A stretch of DNA of 64,000 bases. It comes from Arcicella sp034931005 (GTDB taxonomy: Bacteria; Bacteroidota; Bacteroidia; Cytophagales; Spirosomataceae). Within the stretch, counting starts at the first letter, position 1, and each line of letters begins with the position of its first letter. Below, piece after piece: positions 9,810 through 18,917 of the stretch. The stretch is taken from NCBI RefSeq assembly GCF_034931005.1, contig NZ_JAYGIN010000003.1, positions 1 through 64,000 of the forward strand. The letters run 5' to 3'. Position numbers and translations under genes: made by a program. The notes below the pieces were generated by a model. It did not search any database. It saw only the letters and a list, made by a program, of their open reading frames with translations, and was not told the origin of the DNA.

Positions 9810-9914
9810 ACTGTTTAATAAGTTATTTCAACTTCCCGAAAGTTTAAAACTTTCGGGAAGTTTCCCAATCAAAGATTTTAGGATAAAAATTATTCAAAAA
9901 ACTTATTAAACAGT
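9810..9914. repeat. Nested inverted-repeat element (~105 bases)
   Basis: The outer arms ACTGTTTAATAAGTT (9810-9824) and AACTTATTAAACAGT (9900-9914) are exact reverse complements. Inside lies a 33-base palindrome with 16-base arms (9830-9845 and 9847-9862, starting AACTTCCCGAAAG). The inner palindrome recurs at 37960-37992. The element sits between two minus-strand genes (9682-10016 is otherwise empty). The structure resembles a small non-coding mobile element, but no target duplication is obvious. Confidence 0.7.
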
Positions 9915-10016
9915 GTAATAAGTAACCGACAAACTGAAATTATTTTTTGGAATAATGAATTGATAATCAGCTTGTTGCTAAATCCTAATGCCTAAACCCT
10001 AACCCCAATTAGCAAC

Positions 10017-10661
10017 TTACGCCTTTTTCGACCGCAACGAAATTTTACTTTCCTGTCCTTTAAATAGTCTGACAATATTTTTGCGGTGGGTTATGACAAT
10101 CATTCCAAAAAGTAAAAAACCGAATACAATTACTAAGGTATTTTCAGGTCCAAACGCTTTCAATAATAATAAAATTGGGAATGAAAGAGAAGCGATAATT
10201 GCTCCTAAAGAAACGTAATTGAATGATATAAAAACCAAGAAGAAAATCACCATACAAACCAACGCTGCTTCTGGATGAACAGACATTACCATGCCCAATA
10301 AAGTAGCCACGCCTTTACCGCCTTTGAAGTTTGAAAATACAGGGAAGATATGACCCAAAACTGCCGCAAAACCGAAAAGCAATTTCAAGTTTTGGCATTC
10401 CGACCAATCAATGATGTGTCCATAATACATCATCAAAGCGATTGATGTAGCAACCCAACCTTTGATGGCATCAATCAATAACACAATTGTTCCAGCTCTT
10501 TTTCCTAAAACTCTGAAAGTATTGGTAGCTCCCGCATTGCCACTTCCGTGCTTACGAACATCAACACCGAAATATGCCTCTCCATACCAAATAGCAGTAG
10601 GAATTGAACCAAGTAAGTAAGCCGCAATGGTGCAGGCGATAATTAAAACAATTAATGACAT
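10017..10661 (-). CDS. plsY: Glycerol-3-phosphate acyltransferase
   Basis: PlsY is an integral membrane enzyme that transfers the acyl group from acyl-phosphate to glycerol-3-phosphate, the first step of phospholipid synthesis. The 214-residue sequence shows about five hydrophobic helices and the conserved cytoplasmic loops GSGNAGATNTFRVLGK and SNFKGGKGVATLLG, which form the active site. The C-terminal basic tail (HRKNIVRLFKGQES) is typical. It stands alone, facing away from the next plus-strand gene. Confidence 0.96.
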   Translation of the reverse strand: MSLIVLIIACTIAAYLLGSIPTAIWYGEAYFGVDVRKHGSGNAGATNTFRVLGKRAGTIVLLIDAIKGWVATSIALMMYYGHIIDWSECQNLKLLFGFAAVLGHIFPVFSNFKGGKGVATLLGMVMSVHPEAALVCMVIFFLVFISFNYVSLGAIIASLSFPILLLLKAFGPENTLVIVFGFLLFGMIVITHRKNIVRLFKGQESKISLRSKKA

Positions 10662-10999
10662 TGATTGGAGATAAATTTTTAGGGCTGTTTAACAGAAAAA
10701 CAGTAATATTTGATATTCCTTAAAAACAAATATATATCAAACTTTTGCTAAAACAAGAGAGTGCATAAAAGTTCTTTAAATTGTGCAAAAAGGCTCTTTT
10801 AAATGTTTTATTTTGCTTTTATTAAATCGACTTTTATCTGAATTACATTATTTTTCTATTGAGTCGAGAATGTAAAACGCTTGCTTAAAGAAGAAAAAAA
10901 TAGAGGAATAAATATTTTGGCAAGGATTTCGTTATTTAAACTCACAGAGGTGTGTTACACATTCTCTTTAAATTAACAATTAGTCAAATGACTTTTAAA
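10662..10999. other. Intergenic stretch, no gene recognised
   Basis: This is the divergent gap of about 340 bases between plsY and a secreted-protein gene. It is AT-rich and should hold both promoters. I see no reading frame, palindrome or RNA gene I can support. Confidence 0.5.
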
Positions 11000-11722
11000 A
11001 TGAAAATAATCTTAGCTTTTCTTCTGACAATTTCTTTCATGTTTAGTGCCTCTGCTTCATCGCCACTTAATGGTGCATGGCAAAGCAAAGATGCCTCTGG
11101 AAATACAATTACCATGATATGTTCAGAAAACTATTTGATGTACGGAGTTTATAATACGGCACAACAGAAATACGTGCGTTCAGGAGGTGGAACTTACCAA
11201 TTGGAAAATTTAGGAGGTAAAAAAGTGCTTTCATTCAAACGTGATTTTAATACAGATGATTCAACCGTTGTAGGCTTAACGGTTGCCAATCTTTATACGT
11301 TGAATAACAATGAATTAGCATTGACAGAAGGTCCATTATCAGGAAATTGGAAAAAAATAGATGATTCAAAAGCATCTAAAACAATGGCGAATGTTTGGCG
11401 AATTAGAGCCAGAGAAGGTGCCGATTTTAAAATGCAAACCATTTTGAAAGGCTCAAGAAAAACCTTGAAGATTTTGTCAGGCAATCGTTTTCAATGGGCG
11501 GCTTTCAACACTGATACACACCAGTTTTTTGGAACGGGGGGCGGAACTTACACCGTAAAAGATGGAAAATATACGGAAACCATTGAGTTTTTCTCTCGTG
11601 ATAATAAACGTACAGGTTCTTCTTTAACATTCGACTGTGTTTTGAATGGGAAAGATTGGACGCACGCAGGACAAAGCACAACTGGAACACGTGTACATGA
11701 AATTTGGGAGAAACAAGAGTAG
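11000..11722 (+). CDS. Secreted protein with two lipocalin-like repeats, function unknown
   Basis: This is a 240-residue exported protein of a type often annotated only as membrane or secreted protein in Bacteroidota. The ATG at 11000 is preferred because it opens a signal peptide (MKIILAFLLTISFMFSASAS); upstream in-frame ATGs at 10952 and 10988 give poorer N-termini. Two halves are related. The first runs GAWQSKDASGNTITMICSEN...RSGGGTYQL and the second VWRIRAREGADFKMQTILKG...GTGGGTYTV, each with the YNTAQQKY/FNTDTHQFF strand before the GGGTY turn. Each repeat looks like a small beta-barrel. No catalytic residues are recognisable. Confidence 0.8.
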   Translation: MKIILAFLLTISFMFSASASSPLNGAWQSKDASGNTITMICSENYLMYGVYNTAQQKYVRSGGGTYQLENLGGKKVLSFKRDFNTDDSTVVGLTVANLYTLNNNELALTEGPLSGNWKKIDDSKASKTMANVWRIRAREGADFKMQTILKGSRKTLKILSGNRFQWAAFNTDTHQFFGTGGGTYTVKDGKYTETIEFFSRDNKRTGSSLTFDCVLNGKDWTHAGQSTTGTRVHEIWEKQE

Positions 11723-11731
11723 TAATGTAAC

Positions 11732-11775
11732 ACAGACTTGAGTCTGTAAAACATAAAACACAGACTCAAGTCTGT
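11732..11775. repeat. Paired inverted palindromes, ACAGACT family
   Basis: ACAGACTTGAGTCTGT (11732-11747) and its reverse complement ACAGACTCAAGTCTGT (11760-11775) face each other across 12 bases. Each is itself a 7-2-7 palindrome. A near copy lies at 39128-39211. Confidence 0.8.
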
Positions 11776-11780
11776 GTCAC

Positions 11781-11820
11781 AAAAATAAATTCAGTCCAAA
11801 AGGCTGAATTTATTTTTTTT
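11781..11820 (+). terminator. Hairpin terminator after the secreted repeat protein
   Basis: The 14-base arms AAAAATAAATTCAG and CTGAATTTATTTTT enclose a 9-base loop and run into a T-tract ending at 11820. It lies between two plus-strand genes and should end the upstream transcript. Confidence 0.8.
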
Positions 11821-11858
11821 GTGCAATATTGTGGAAAACAAATCTTCAAAACAACACT

Positions 11859-13169
11859 ATGAAAAACACGCTAAGTAAGTCGCTGATATTGGCGATTTTG
11901 CTGTTTACCACGCTCTCTATTTTCGTCCCAAATTCTTACGGACAAAACAATCAAGATTCTTTTCTTTTTGGCGATGCCCTGCCTGATGCACCAGAGTTAG
12001 CCACAAGAGGCGAGCATAAAGTGGGTGTTCGCACGATGGAGGTAATCAATCAAAACCAAATTGATGTATTAAAATCGAAACCCGATGCCGAAGCTACTTA
12101 TGACCGAAAGCTAAAATTAGAAATTTGGTATCCTGCCGACGTTGCCGAAGGAGTTAAAGAATTAGTTACTTACGACCATGTTTTGGGTACAATCAATGAC
12201 CCCAAAAGACCAATAACCCCTTTTCAGTTTTCGGGAAGAGCCGTGAGAGATGCCAATCCAAAAACGGCAAATGGAGCATATCCGTTGATTGTGGTTTCGC
12301 ATGGATATTTGGGTTCAAGATTATTGATGACTTATTTGACAGAAAATTTAGCTTCAAAAGGTTATGTCGTTGTTGCCATCGACCATGCCGAATCAACTTA
12401 TCAAGATGCCGCAGGTTTTCCGAGTACCTTATTGAATAGAGCCAAAGATATTTTGTTTGTTCTCAATCAAATGGCGGAACTTTCAAAACCGAATAGTAAT
12501 AGTTTTTTGTCGGGTTTAGCAGATGCTAATAACACGGGATTAATCGGATATTCGATGGGTGGTTACGGCGTTTTGAATGCCGCAGGAGCAGGTTATAGTC
12601 CAAAAGCCGTTGCCATGTTTGGTACTTTGACCAAAGGGAATAAATCAATTGAAGTACGAACTGCTAATAATTCTGACTATTTAGCTTCGCAAGATGCTCG
12701 TATTAAGGCAGTTGTGGCATTTGCTCCGTGGGGAATGCAACGTGGCGTTTGGGATGCTGAAGGTTTGAAAGGCTTAAAAATACCAACCTTTTTTGTGGCA
12801 GGAAGTCAAGATGATATTTCTGGTTATGAAGACGGAATCAAGGCGATTTATAAAGGTGCTGTCAATACCGAACGTTATTTGCTTACCTACATGAACGCAC
12901 GTCATAACGTTGCCCCCAATCCGCCACCGTTTGAAGCCTACAAAAACCCTAAAAACTACGAACATTTTTCAGAACCCGCTTGGAACGAAAGGCGTATCAA
13001 TAACATCAATCAGCATTTTGTAACGGCATTTTTGGGAATTCAGTTGAAGCATCAAGATTTTGGTAAATTTTTATCCGTACAACCTAACTCAAATGACAAA
13101 AATTGGGTCGGCTTTCCTGCTCGTGCCTCCGTTGGTTTAGAATTATTACACGATGTCCCTACGAAATAA
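11859..13169 (+). CDS. Secreted alpha/beta hydrolase, PAF-acetylhydrolase/dienelactone-hydrolase-like
   Basis: This is an exported serine hydrolase of 436 residues. The ATG at 11859 starts a signal peptide ending ...FVPNSYGQ; an in-frame ATG at 11829 would put charged residues first. The core has the oxyanion strand PLIVVSHGYLGSR, a nucleophile elbow GYSMGGYG, an acid-containing VAGSQDDISGYED strand and a late histidine (NARHNVAP). This layout matches platelet-activating-factor acetylhydrolase-like and dienelactone-hydrolase-like proteins. The substrate is unknown; an ester or amide of small molecules is likely. It sits between a secreted beta-barrel protein and the macroglobulin with no sign of co-transcription. 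Confidence 0.85.
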   Translation: MKNTLSKSLILAILLFTTLSIFVPNSYGQNNQDSFLFGDALPDAPELATRGEHKVGVRTMEVINQNQIDVLKSKPDAEATYDRKLKLEIWYPADVAEGVKELVTYDHVLGTINDPKRPITPFQFSGRAVRDANPKTANGAYPLIVVSHGYLGSRLLMTYLTENLASKGYVVVAIDHAESTYQDAAGFPSTLLNRAKDILFVLNQMAELSKPNSNSFLSGLADANNTGLIGYSMGGYGVLNAAGAGYSPKAVAMFGTLTKGNKSIEVRTANNSDYLASQDARIKAVVAFAPWGMQRGVWDAEGLKGLKIPTFFVAGSQDDISGYEDGIKAIYKGAVNTERYLLTYMNARHNVAPNPPPFEAYKNPKNYEHFSEPAWNERRINNINQHFVTAFLGIQLKHQDFGKFLSVQPNSNDKNWVGFPARASVGLELLHDVPTK

Positions 13170-13172
13170 ATG

Positions 13173-13302
13173 TAACCCGATGCTTCGGCATCGGGATTAC
13201 CTACCGCTTAAAAGAATTACGCCCAAATAGTTGAAAATGCGTTAAAGATTTCTGAACTTTTCAGTTATAATCAACTAACGCTTTCTCGATTTCTGAAATC
13301 GA
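13173..13302. repeat. Two intergenic palindromes before the macroglobulin gene
   Basis: CCCGATGC-TTCG-GCATCGGG (about 13177-13196) follows the hydrolase stop and may terminate it. CTCGATTTCTGAAATCGAG (13284-13302, arms 8-3-8) ends only ten bases before the macroglobulin ATG at 13313. The TGTAACCCGAT word that opens the first one recurs at about 30153. Confidence 0.65.
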
Positions 13303-13312
13303 GCTTAACCCG

Positions 13313-16300
13313 ATGAAGTCCACTTCCCGTTTTCCTCAATTTCCCCTTTATTTTCTAAGTTTTATTTTCTTGTTTTTTGTCTCATGTTCAAAATTTGGCG
13401 ATGTAGCTATCTCTAATATGAATTTTGAAGATGAAGTGCAATTAGCTCAAAATCTGGTGTTTACCTTTGATAAAGACCTTGTGCGTGATGGCGACCTCAA
13501 TACTTGGGAAGCAGAACCATACATTGAAATTTCTCCGAAAGTGGAAGGCAAATTCAAATGGACGGCTACTAACGAACTCATTTTTTCGCCTGCGGTTGGT
13601 TTTGAACCTGCTACTGAATATACGGCTACCATTAGTAAATCAGTTGTGAATAAATCTGAGAAAAAATATGGGGTCAGTTCTGAAAAAATCACGTTTCATA
13701 CGCCTTATTTGAAATTGGAAAACGTAGAAACTTATTGGACAAAATCTCGTGAAGATGGACAAGGTGCTGCCGTGTTGAAAATGAATTTTAATTATCCTGT
13801 GAACCCGCAGGAAGTAGCGAAAGTCTTGAAAGTTACGGATTCAGATGATAAAAAATACGATTTTCAAATGAATCAATCGGGTACGTCTGCGAGTGTGAGC
13901 GTGAAGATAAAAGGCTTGTCGGATGGTGAAGGAAAAGCTTTGAAAATCAATTTAGATAAAGGGCTTTCGATGCCAAATTCTAAATTTGAAACGCCCGAAG
14001 AATTGACTTTGGAAGCATCATTGCCCGATATTAAAACCTTAGAAATCACCAACGTAGAACACGGTTTTGAAAATAATCAAGGTTTTGTGAAAGTCGTTAC
14101 CAATCAGACGATTAGCGTTCAAGATTTAGAGAAAATCTATAAAGTTGAAATCAACGGGGCATCTTCGGAAGAAGTCGTTGAAGAACCCATCATAGAATAT
14201 GATTCTTTGGGGAATCCAATCGAAAAAGCACCCGTTGCTCCAAAAGCCAAACCGCAAATTCCAACGCTTGAAACCAAAGCAGAAATTACCGAAAATGGAT
14301 TTATCATTAAAGGTGATTTTAACGAATCTGATAACTATATTTTAACGATAAATAAAGAAGCAAAAGGTGTTTTAGGCGCTTCATTGTCAGATGATTATAC
14401 GAAAGATTTGTATTTCGGACAAATGCCTGCTTCGATTGGATTTGTCAATAAAAAAGCTGTTTATTTATCGTCGAAAGGGAATAAAAACGTTGCCATTAAT
14501 ATTGTCAATACACCCAAAGTAAACGTTAGAATTGCCAAAATTTACGAAAACAACATTTTGCATTTTTTGACGAATGGACGTTATTTGAATTACGATAACG
14601 CCAACTACGATGAAGAAGGAAACAGTTCTTCAAACATATACGATTACGACACCGACGAAGCAGGTCAATATTCGGATGTGATTGTTAATAAAACCGTTGA
14701 AACAGCCAATCTTGCCAAAACCAAAGGCGTTCGAGCGTTGAATTTGTCCTTGCCCGAACAAAATTCTATCAAAGGAATTTATTTGGTAAGCGTTAATTCT
14801 AACGATGAATATTATAACCGAGCAACCAAATTAGTTAGTATTTCGGATATTGGATTGATTATGAAATCGTCTGAAAATGAAGTAGTTGTGTTTGCTAATT
14901 CCATCAAAACCGCCGAGCCAATGGGTGGCGTGGAAGTAAGTTTGATTTCGTCGAATAATCAAACGATTCAAACCGTAAAAACCGATGGAAAAGGCATGGC
15001 GATTTTCAAGGAATTTAAGGCTTCAAAATTCCGACCCGCCATGATTACGGCTCATACCGATGACGATTTTAATTACCTTTTCTTAGAAGGTTCGCAGGTG
15101 GAAACTTCTCGTTTTGATGTAGAAGGAAAACGAGATAATGCGTCTGGTTTTGAGGCGTTTATCTACGGCGACAGAGATATTTATCGTCCTGGAGAAACCT
15201 TGCATTTTAATACCATTATTCGTAAAAATAATTGGGAATCGGTGGGTGAAATTCCCGTAAAAATTCGCTTGCTTTTGCCAAATGGCAAGGAGTTTCAAAC
15301 CTTCAAAAAAACGACCAATGCACAAGGTGCAGTTGAAATGTCCGTTCCGACCGACCGTGCGTCCATCACGGGTGTGTACGTGGTGGAAGTGCTGAATGCG
15401 AACGATGTTTTATTGGCTTCTCGCAATATTTCCATCGAAGAATTTATGCCCGATAGAATCAAAGTTGAGGTAAAAGCGGGCAAGGAATTTTATCGAAATG
15501 GCGAGACGATTCAGATTAATGCAACGGCTACAAATTTGTTTGGACCTCCTGCCTCCAATCGGAATTATCAGATGGAATTGAATTTGAACCGTAAACTTTT
15601 TGAGCCGAAAGAATACAAAGGTTTCATCTTTGATATTCAAGATAATACCAATTTTGAAATGGTTGCTCGTGAGGGCGTAACCAACGAAAATGGTATCGCT
15701 TCGGAAGGTTTTCAAATTCCTGCAACTTACGCAAATATGGGTGTTTTGGAAGCAAAAACGTATGTAACAGTTTTTGACGAAACGGGTCGCCCAGTGAATC
15801 GTTTGAGTAAATTAGACATTTTTACGCAGTCCGTTTTCTACGGAATTGGAATGCCAGATACGTATATTGGAACGAATGTACCGACTCAAATTCCGTTGGT
15901 GGCTCTGAATAAAGACGGAAAACCAGTTTCGGTAAAAGGTCGAGTGGAAATTGTACGCTTTGATTATCAGACCGTTATCGAGAAAAATGCCGATAATACC
16001 TTGAAATATTCTTCTAAAAAACAAACCAAAGTTGTCTATTCTCGCACCATGAATTTTGACGGAGGAAAGGCAATGGTTTCTTACGCTCCCCCTGTTTCGG
16101 GCGAGTACGAAATTCGGGTTCATAGTGAAGGGGCAAAATCTTGGACGGCTCAAAATTTCTATGCTTACGGCTACGGTTCAACTGAAAATAGTTCGTTTGA
16201 AGTAAATAACGAAGGAAAAGTGGAGATGTCGTTTGATAAAGAAAAATACAACGTTGGCGATAATGCAACGGTACTTTTCAAAACGCCATTTCAAGGAAAA

Positions 16301-18853
16301 TTGATTGTAACGATTGAAAGAAATCACGTTTTGGAAAATTTCGTGATTGAAACTGATAAAAAATCGGCGGAATTGAGTTTCAAAATTGGGAAAGAACATT
16401 TGCCAAATGTCTATGTTTCGGCTACGTTGATTCGTCCGATGGATGGCTCAAATATGCCTTTGACAGTTGCTCACGGATACGCCCCTATCATGGTGGAAGA
16501 CCTTGATAATCAATTGCCAATCGAAATTGTGGCGGTTGAAAAATCTCGTTCAAAAACCAAACAACGAGTAACGATTAAAACCAAAGGCAATACAGAATTA
16601 ACGATTGCGGTGGTTGATGAAGGAATTTTGCAACTCAAAAACTTCAAAACACCCGACCCTTACGCTCATTTTTACCAAAAACAGGCTTTGGAAGTAGATA
16701 GCTACGATTTGTATCCGTTTTTATTTCCAGAATTATCAATTTCGGGAAGTTCGTCAGTTGGTGGAGATGGTTACGATATGCAAAAGCGAGTGAACCCCTT
16801 GAATAATGGACGGGTAAATTTAGTAGCCATTTGGTCGGGAATTGTGAAAACTGGCGTAGGAGGAGAGGCAACTTTTGAGTTTGATATTCCGCAGTTTTCG
16901 GGCGATTTACGCATCATGGCGGTGGCTTACAAAGATGAAGCCTTTGGTTCGGCAACGAAAAATATGAAAGTCGCTGACCCACTCGTGATTTCTACGGCTT
17001 TGCCAAGATTTGCTTCGCCAAATGATGAAATTCAAGTGCCTGTTAATATTACTAATACCACCAAGCAAAACGCCAATGTTACGGCAACGGTTTCATTATC
17101 AGGCGGTTTGTCGGTGGTTGGTAACAAAACGCAGACCTTAGTAATTCCTGCCGAAAAAGAAGGAAGAGCTTATTTTGCGGTGAAAGCTGCTCCAAGTATT
17201 GGCAATGCAACGGTAAATGTGGTGGTAAATGGATTGAAAGAGAAATTTACCGAAAAGATAGAATTAACGATTCGTCCAACGACTTCTTTACTGAAAACTT
17301 CGGTGGCTGGCGTGGTCAATGGTGGTTCGATTGGTAATGTAAATTTAATAAATGACTACATTCCGAGTTCGTTGAAAACCGAAATGACGGTGAGTAAATC
17401 GCCAATGGTGCAGTTTATGGACAAGTTCCAAAACCTCTTGAATTATCCTTATGGTTGCGTAGAACAAACGACTTCAACGGCTTTTCCACAATTGTATTTT
17501 TCTGAGTTTGTTAAACAAATTCAGTCGGGTAAAAAACCGTACATGAAAGCGGGAGAAAGTCAATTAAATCCTCGGACAAATGTAGAAGCGGCCATTCATA
17601 AACTTGAATCAATGCAATTGCCAAGCGGCGGTTTATCATATTGGCAAGGCGGCGACCGTGAATCTTGGTGGGGTTCTGCTTATGCTACGCATTTCTTATT
17701 AGAATCACAAAAGAATGATTTTCAGGTAAATAGCTCAACTTTGGGCAAATTAATCGAATATCTAACGGTGGCTTCCAATTCTAAAATGACTGATAAAGAA
17801 TATTACTTTTTAGAAACAGGAACTTACGAAACCAAAGTGATTGCGGCACGTGAAACTATTTATAGTTTGTACGTTTTGGCGATGGCAGGAAAGCCGAACC
17901 GTTCGGTAATGAATTATTACAAATCTAATATGGACTTACTCACCACCGATTCAAAATATCTTTTGGCAGCAGCATATAGTCTGATTGGCGAAGTAAAAAG
18001 TTACAACGCCATTTTACCGAAAAATTACGGTTCAGAAATTACCGAAAAGCAAACGGGCGGAAGTTTCAGTTCACCGATTAGAAATCAAGCTTTGGTGTTA
18101 AATACCTTGATTGATACCGACCCAAATAATTTACAAATTCCGACTTTGGCGAGACAATTATCCCAAAATTTGAAAGCCGAACCGTATCTAACCACGCAAG
18201 AACAAGCCTTTGCATTTTTGGCGTTGGGTAAATTAGTGAAGAAAGCCAATGCAAGCACCGTAACGGCTTCAATTTCAAGTAATAATAAAGTGGTGGGTAA
18301 TTTTACGGCAAATGATTTATTGATTAAAAATATCGGAAATCAGTCGGTTATCCGCACGCAAGGAAAGGGAAGTCTTTACTATTTTGCTCAAGCTGAAGGT
18401 TTAAGTGCTACGGGCAAATACGAGCAAATTGATAATGTATTGAAGGTGAGAAAGCAATTTTATACTCGTTCGGGACAACCTTTGGGTGGAGCAAAATTCA
18501 AGCAAAATCAGTTGATTGTCATAAAAATTACGCTCCAAAGTACCAACGGATTGGCAGTTGATAACGTGGTAGTTACGGATATGTTACCCGCAGGCGTAGA
18601 AATCGAAAACCCAAGACTAACCGCAGACCGTGATTTAGTATGGGTAAAAGACCAAACCACACCCGAACATTTCGATATCCGAGACGACCGAATTAACTTC
18701 TTTACCAACATTTCCAACAAGCCACAAACGTTCTATTACTTAGTAAGAGCTGTTTCAAAAGGCAAATTCCAAATGGGACCCGTATCTGCGGATGCGATGT
18801 ATCGTGGGGAGTATAGAAGTTATAGTGGGGGTGGGGTTGCGGTGGTGGAGTAG
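13313..18853 (+). CDS. Alpha-2-macroglobulin family lipoprotein with thioester
   Basis: This is a giant (1846-residue) bacterial alpha-2-macroglobulin, a protease trap thought to protect the envelope from host or competitor proteases. The N-terminus is a lipoprotein signal with lipobox FVSC at Cys25, so it should be anchored to a membrane. The MG-domain series includes the macroglobulin hallmark FIYGDRDIYRPGETLHFNTI (about residue 615). The A2M central domain reads TELTIAVVDEGILQL. The thioester motif YGCVEQTT has Cys1382 and Gln1385. The receptor-type C-terminal domain ends the chain. In many bacteria pbpC follows this gene; here the restriction cassette is next and no pbpC is present. A terminator at 18873 closes it. 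Confidence 0.95.
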   Translation: MKSTSRFPQFPLYFLSFIFLFFVSCSKFGDVAISNMNFEDEVQLAQNLVFTFDKDLVRDGDLNTWEAEPYIEISPKVEGKFKWTATNELIFSPAVGFEPATEYTATISKSVVNKSEKKYGVSSEKITFHTPYLKLENVETYWTKSREDGQGAAVLKMNFNYPVNPQEVAKVLKVTDSDDKKYDFQMNQSGTSASVSVKIKGLSDGEGKALKINLDKGLSMPNSKFETPEELTLEASLPDIKTLEITNVEHGFENNQGFVKVVTNQTISVQDLEKIYKVEINGASSEEVVEEPIIEYDSLGNPIEKAPVAPKAKPQIPTLETKAEITENGFIIKGDFNESDNYILTINKEAKGVLGASLSDDYTKDLYFGQMPASIGFVNKKAVYLSSKGNKNVAINIVNTPKVNVRIAKIYENNILHFLTNGRYLNYDNANYDEEGNSSSNIYDYDTDEAGQYSDVIVNKTVETANLAKTKGVRALNLSLPEQNSIKGIYLVSVNSNDEYYNRATKLVSISDIGLIMKSSENEVVVFANSIKTAEPMGGVEVSLISSNNQTIQTVKTDGKGMAIFKEFKASKFRPAMITAHTDDDFNYLFLEGSQVETSRFDVEGKRDNASGFEAFIYGDRDIYRPGETLHFNTIIRKNNWESVGEIPVKIRLLLPNGKEFQTFKKTTNAQGAVEMSVPTDRASITGVYVVEVLNANDVLLASRNISIEEFMPDRIKVEVKAGKEFYRNGETIQINATATNLFGPPASNRNYQMELNLNRKLFEPKEYKGFIFDIQDNTNFEMVAREGVTNENGIASEGFQIPATYANMGVLEAKTYVTVFDETGRPVNRLSKLDIFTQSVFYGIGMPDTYIGTNVPTQIPLVALNKDGKPVSVKGRVEIVRFDYQTVIEKNADNTLKYSSKKQTKVVYSRTMNFDGGKAMVSYAPPVSGEYEIRVHSEGAKSWTAQNFYAYGYGSTENSSFEVNNEGKVEMSFDKEKYNVGDNATVLFKTPFQGKLIVTIERNHVLENFVIETDKKSAELSFKIGKEHLPNVYVSATLIRPMDGSNMPLTVAHGYAPIMVEDLDNQLPIEIVAVEKSRSKTKQRVTIKTKGNTELTIAVVDEGILQLKNFKTPDPYAHFYQKQALEVDSYDLYPFLFPELSISGSSSVGGDGYDMQKRVNPLNNGRVNLVAIWSGIVKTGVGGEATFEFDIPQFSGDLRIMAVAYKDEAFGSATKNMKVADPLVISTALPRFASPNDEIQVPVNITNTTKQNANVTATVSLSGGLSVVGNKTQTLVIPAEKEGRAYFAVKAAPSIGNATVNVVVNGLKEKFTEKIELTIRPTTSLLKTSVAGVVNGGSIGNVNLINDYIPSSLKTEMTVSKSPMVQFMDKFQNLLNYPYGCVEQTTSTAFPQLYFSEFVKQIQSGKKPYMKAGESQLNPRTNVEAAIHKLESMQLPSGGLSYWQGGDRESWWGSAYATHFLLESQKNDFQVNSSTLGKLIEYLTVASNSKMTDKEYYFLETGTYETKVIAARETIYSLYVLAMAGKPNRSVMNYYKSNMDLLTTDSKYLLAAAYSLIGEVKSYNAILPKNYGSEITEKQTGGSFSSPIRNQALVLNTLIDTDPNNLQIPTLARQLSQNLKAEPYLTTQEQAFAFLALGKLVKKANASTVTASISSNNKVVGNFTANDLLIKNIGNQSVIRTQGKGSLYYFAQAEGLSATGKYEQIDNVLKVRKQFYTRSGQPLGGAKFKQNQLIVIKITLQSTNGLAVDNVVVTDMLPAGVEIENPRLTADRDLVWVKDQTTPEHFDIRDDRINFFTNISNKPQTFYYLVRAVSKGKFQMGPVSADAMYRGEYRSYSGGGVAVVE

Positions 18854-18872
18854 AGAGAATAAGTTAAAAAAT

Positions 18873-18917
18873 AAAAAGCCATTAGTCTTCTGATAATGAG
18901 AAGGTTAATGGCTTTTT
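18873..18917. terminator. Bidirectional hairpin terminator
   Basis: The arms AAAAAGCCATTA (18873-18884) and TAATGGCTTTTT (18906-18917), with an inner CTTCT/AGAAG pairing, separate the convergent macroglobulin and nuclease genes. Confidence 0.85.

Noticed and set aside
13447..13692. Antisense reading frames inside the macroglobulin and other large genes
   Set aside because: Many frames of 60-140 codons run opposite to real genes, but they lack family matches and their composition follows from the coding strand.
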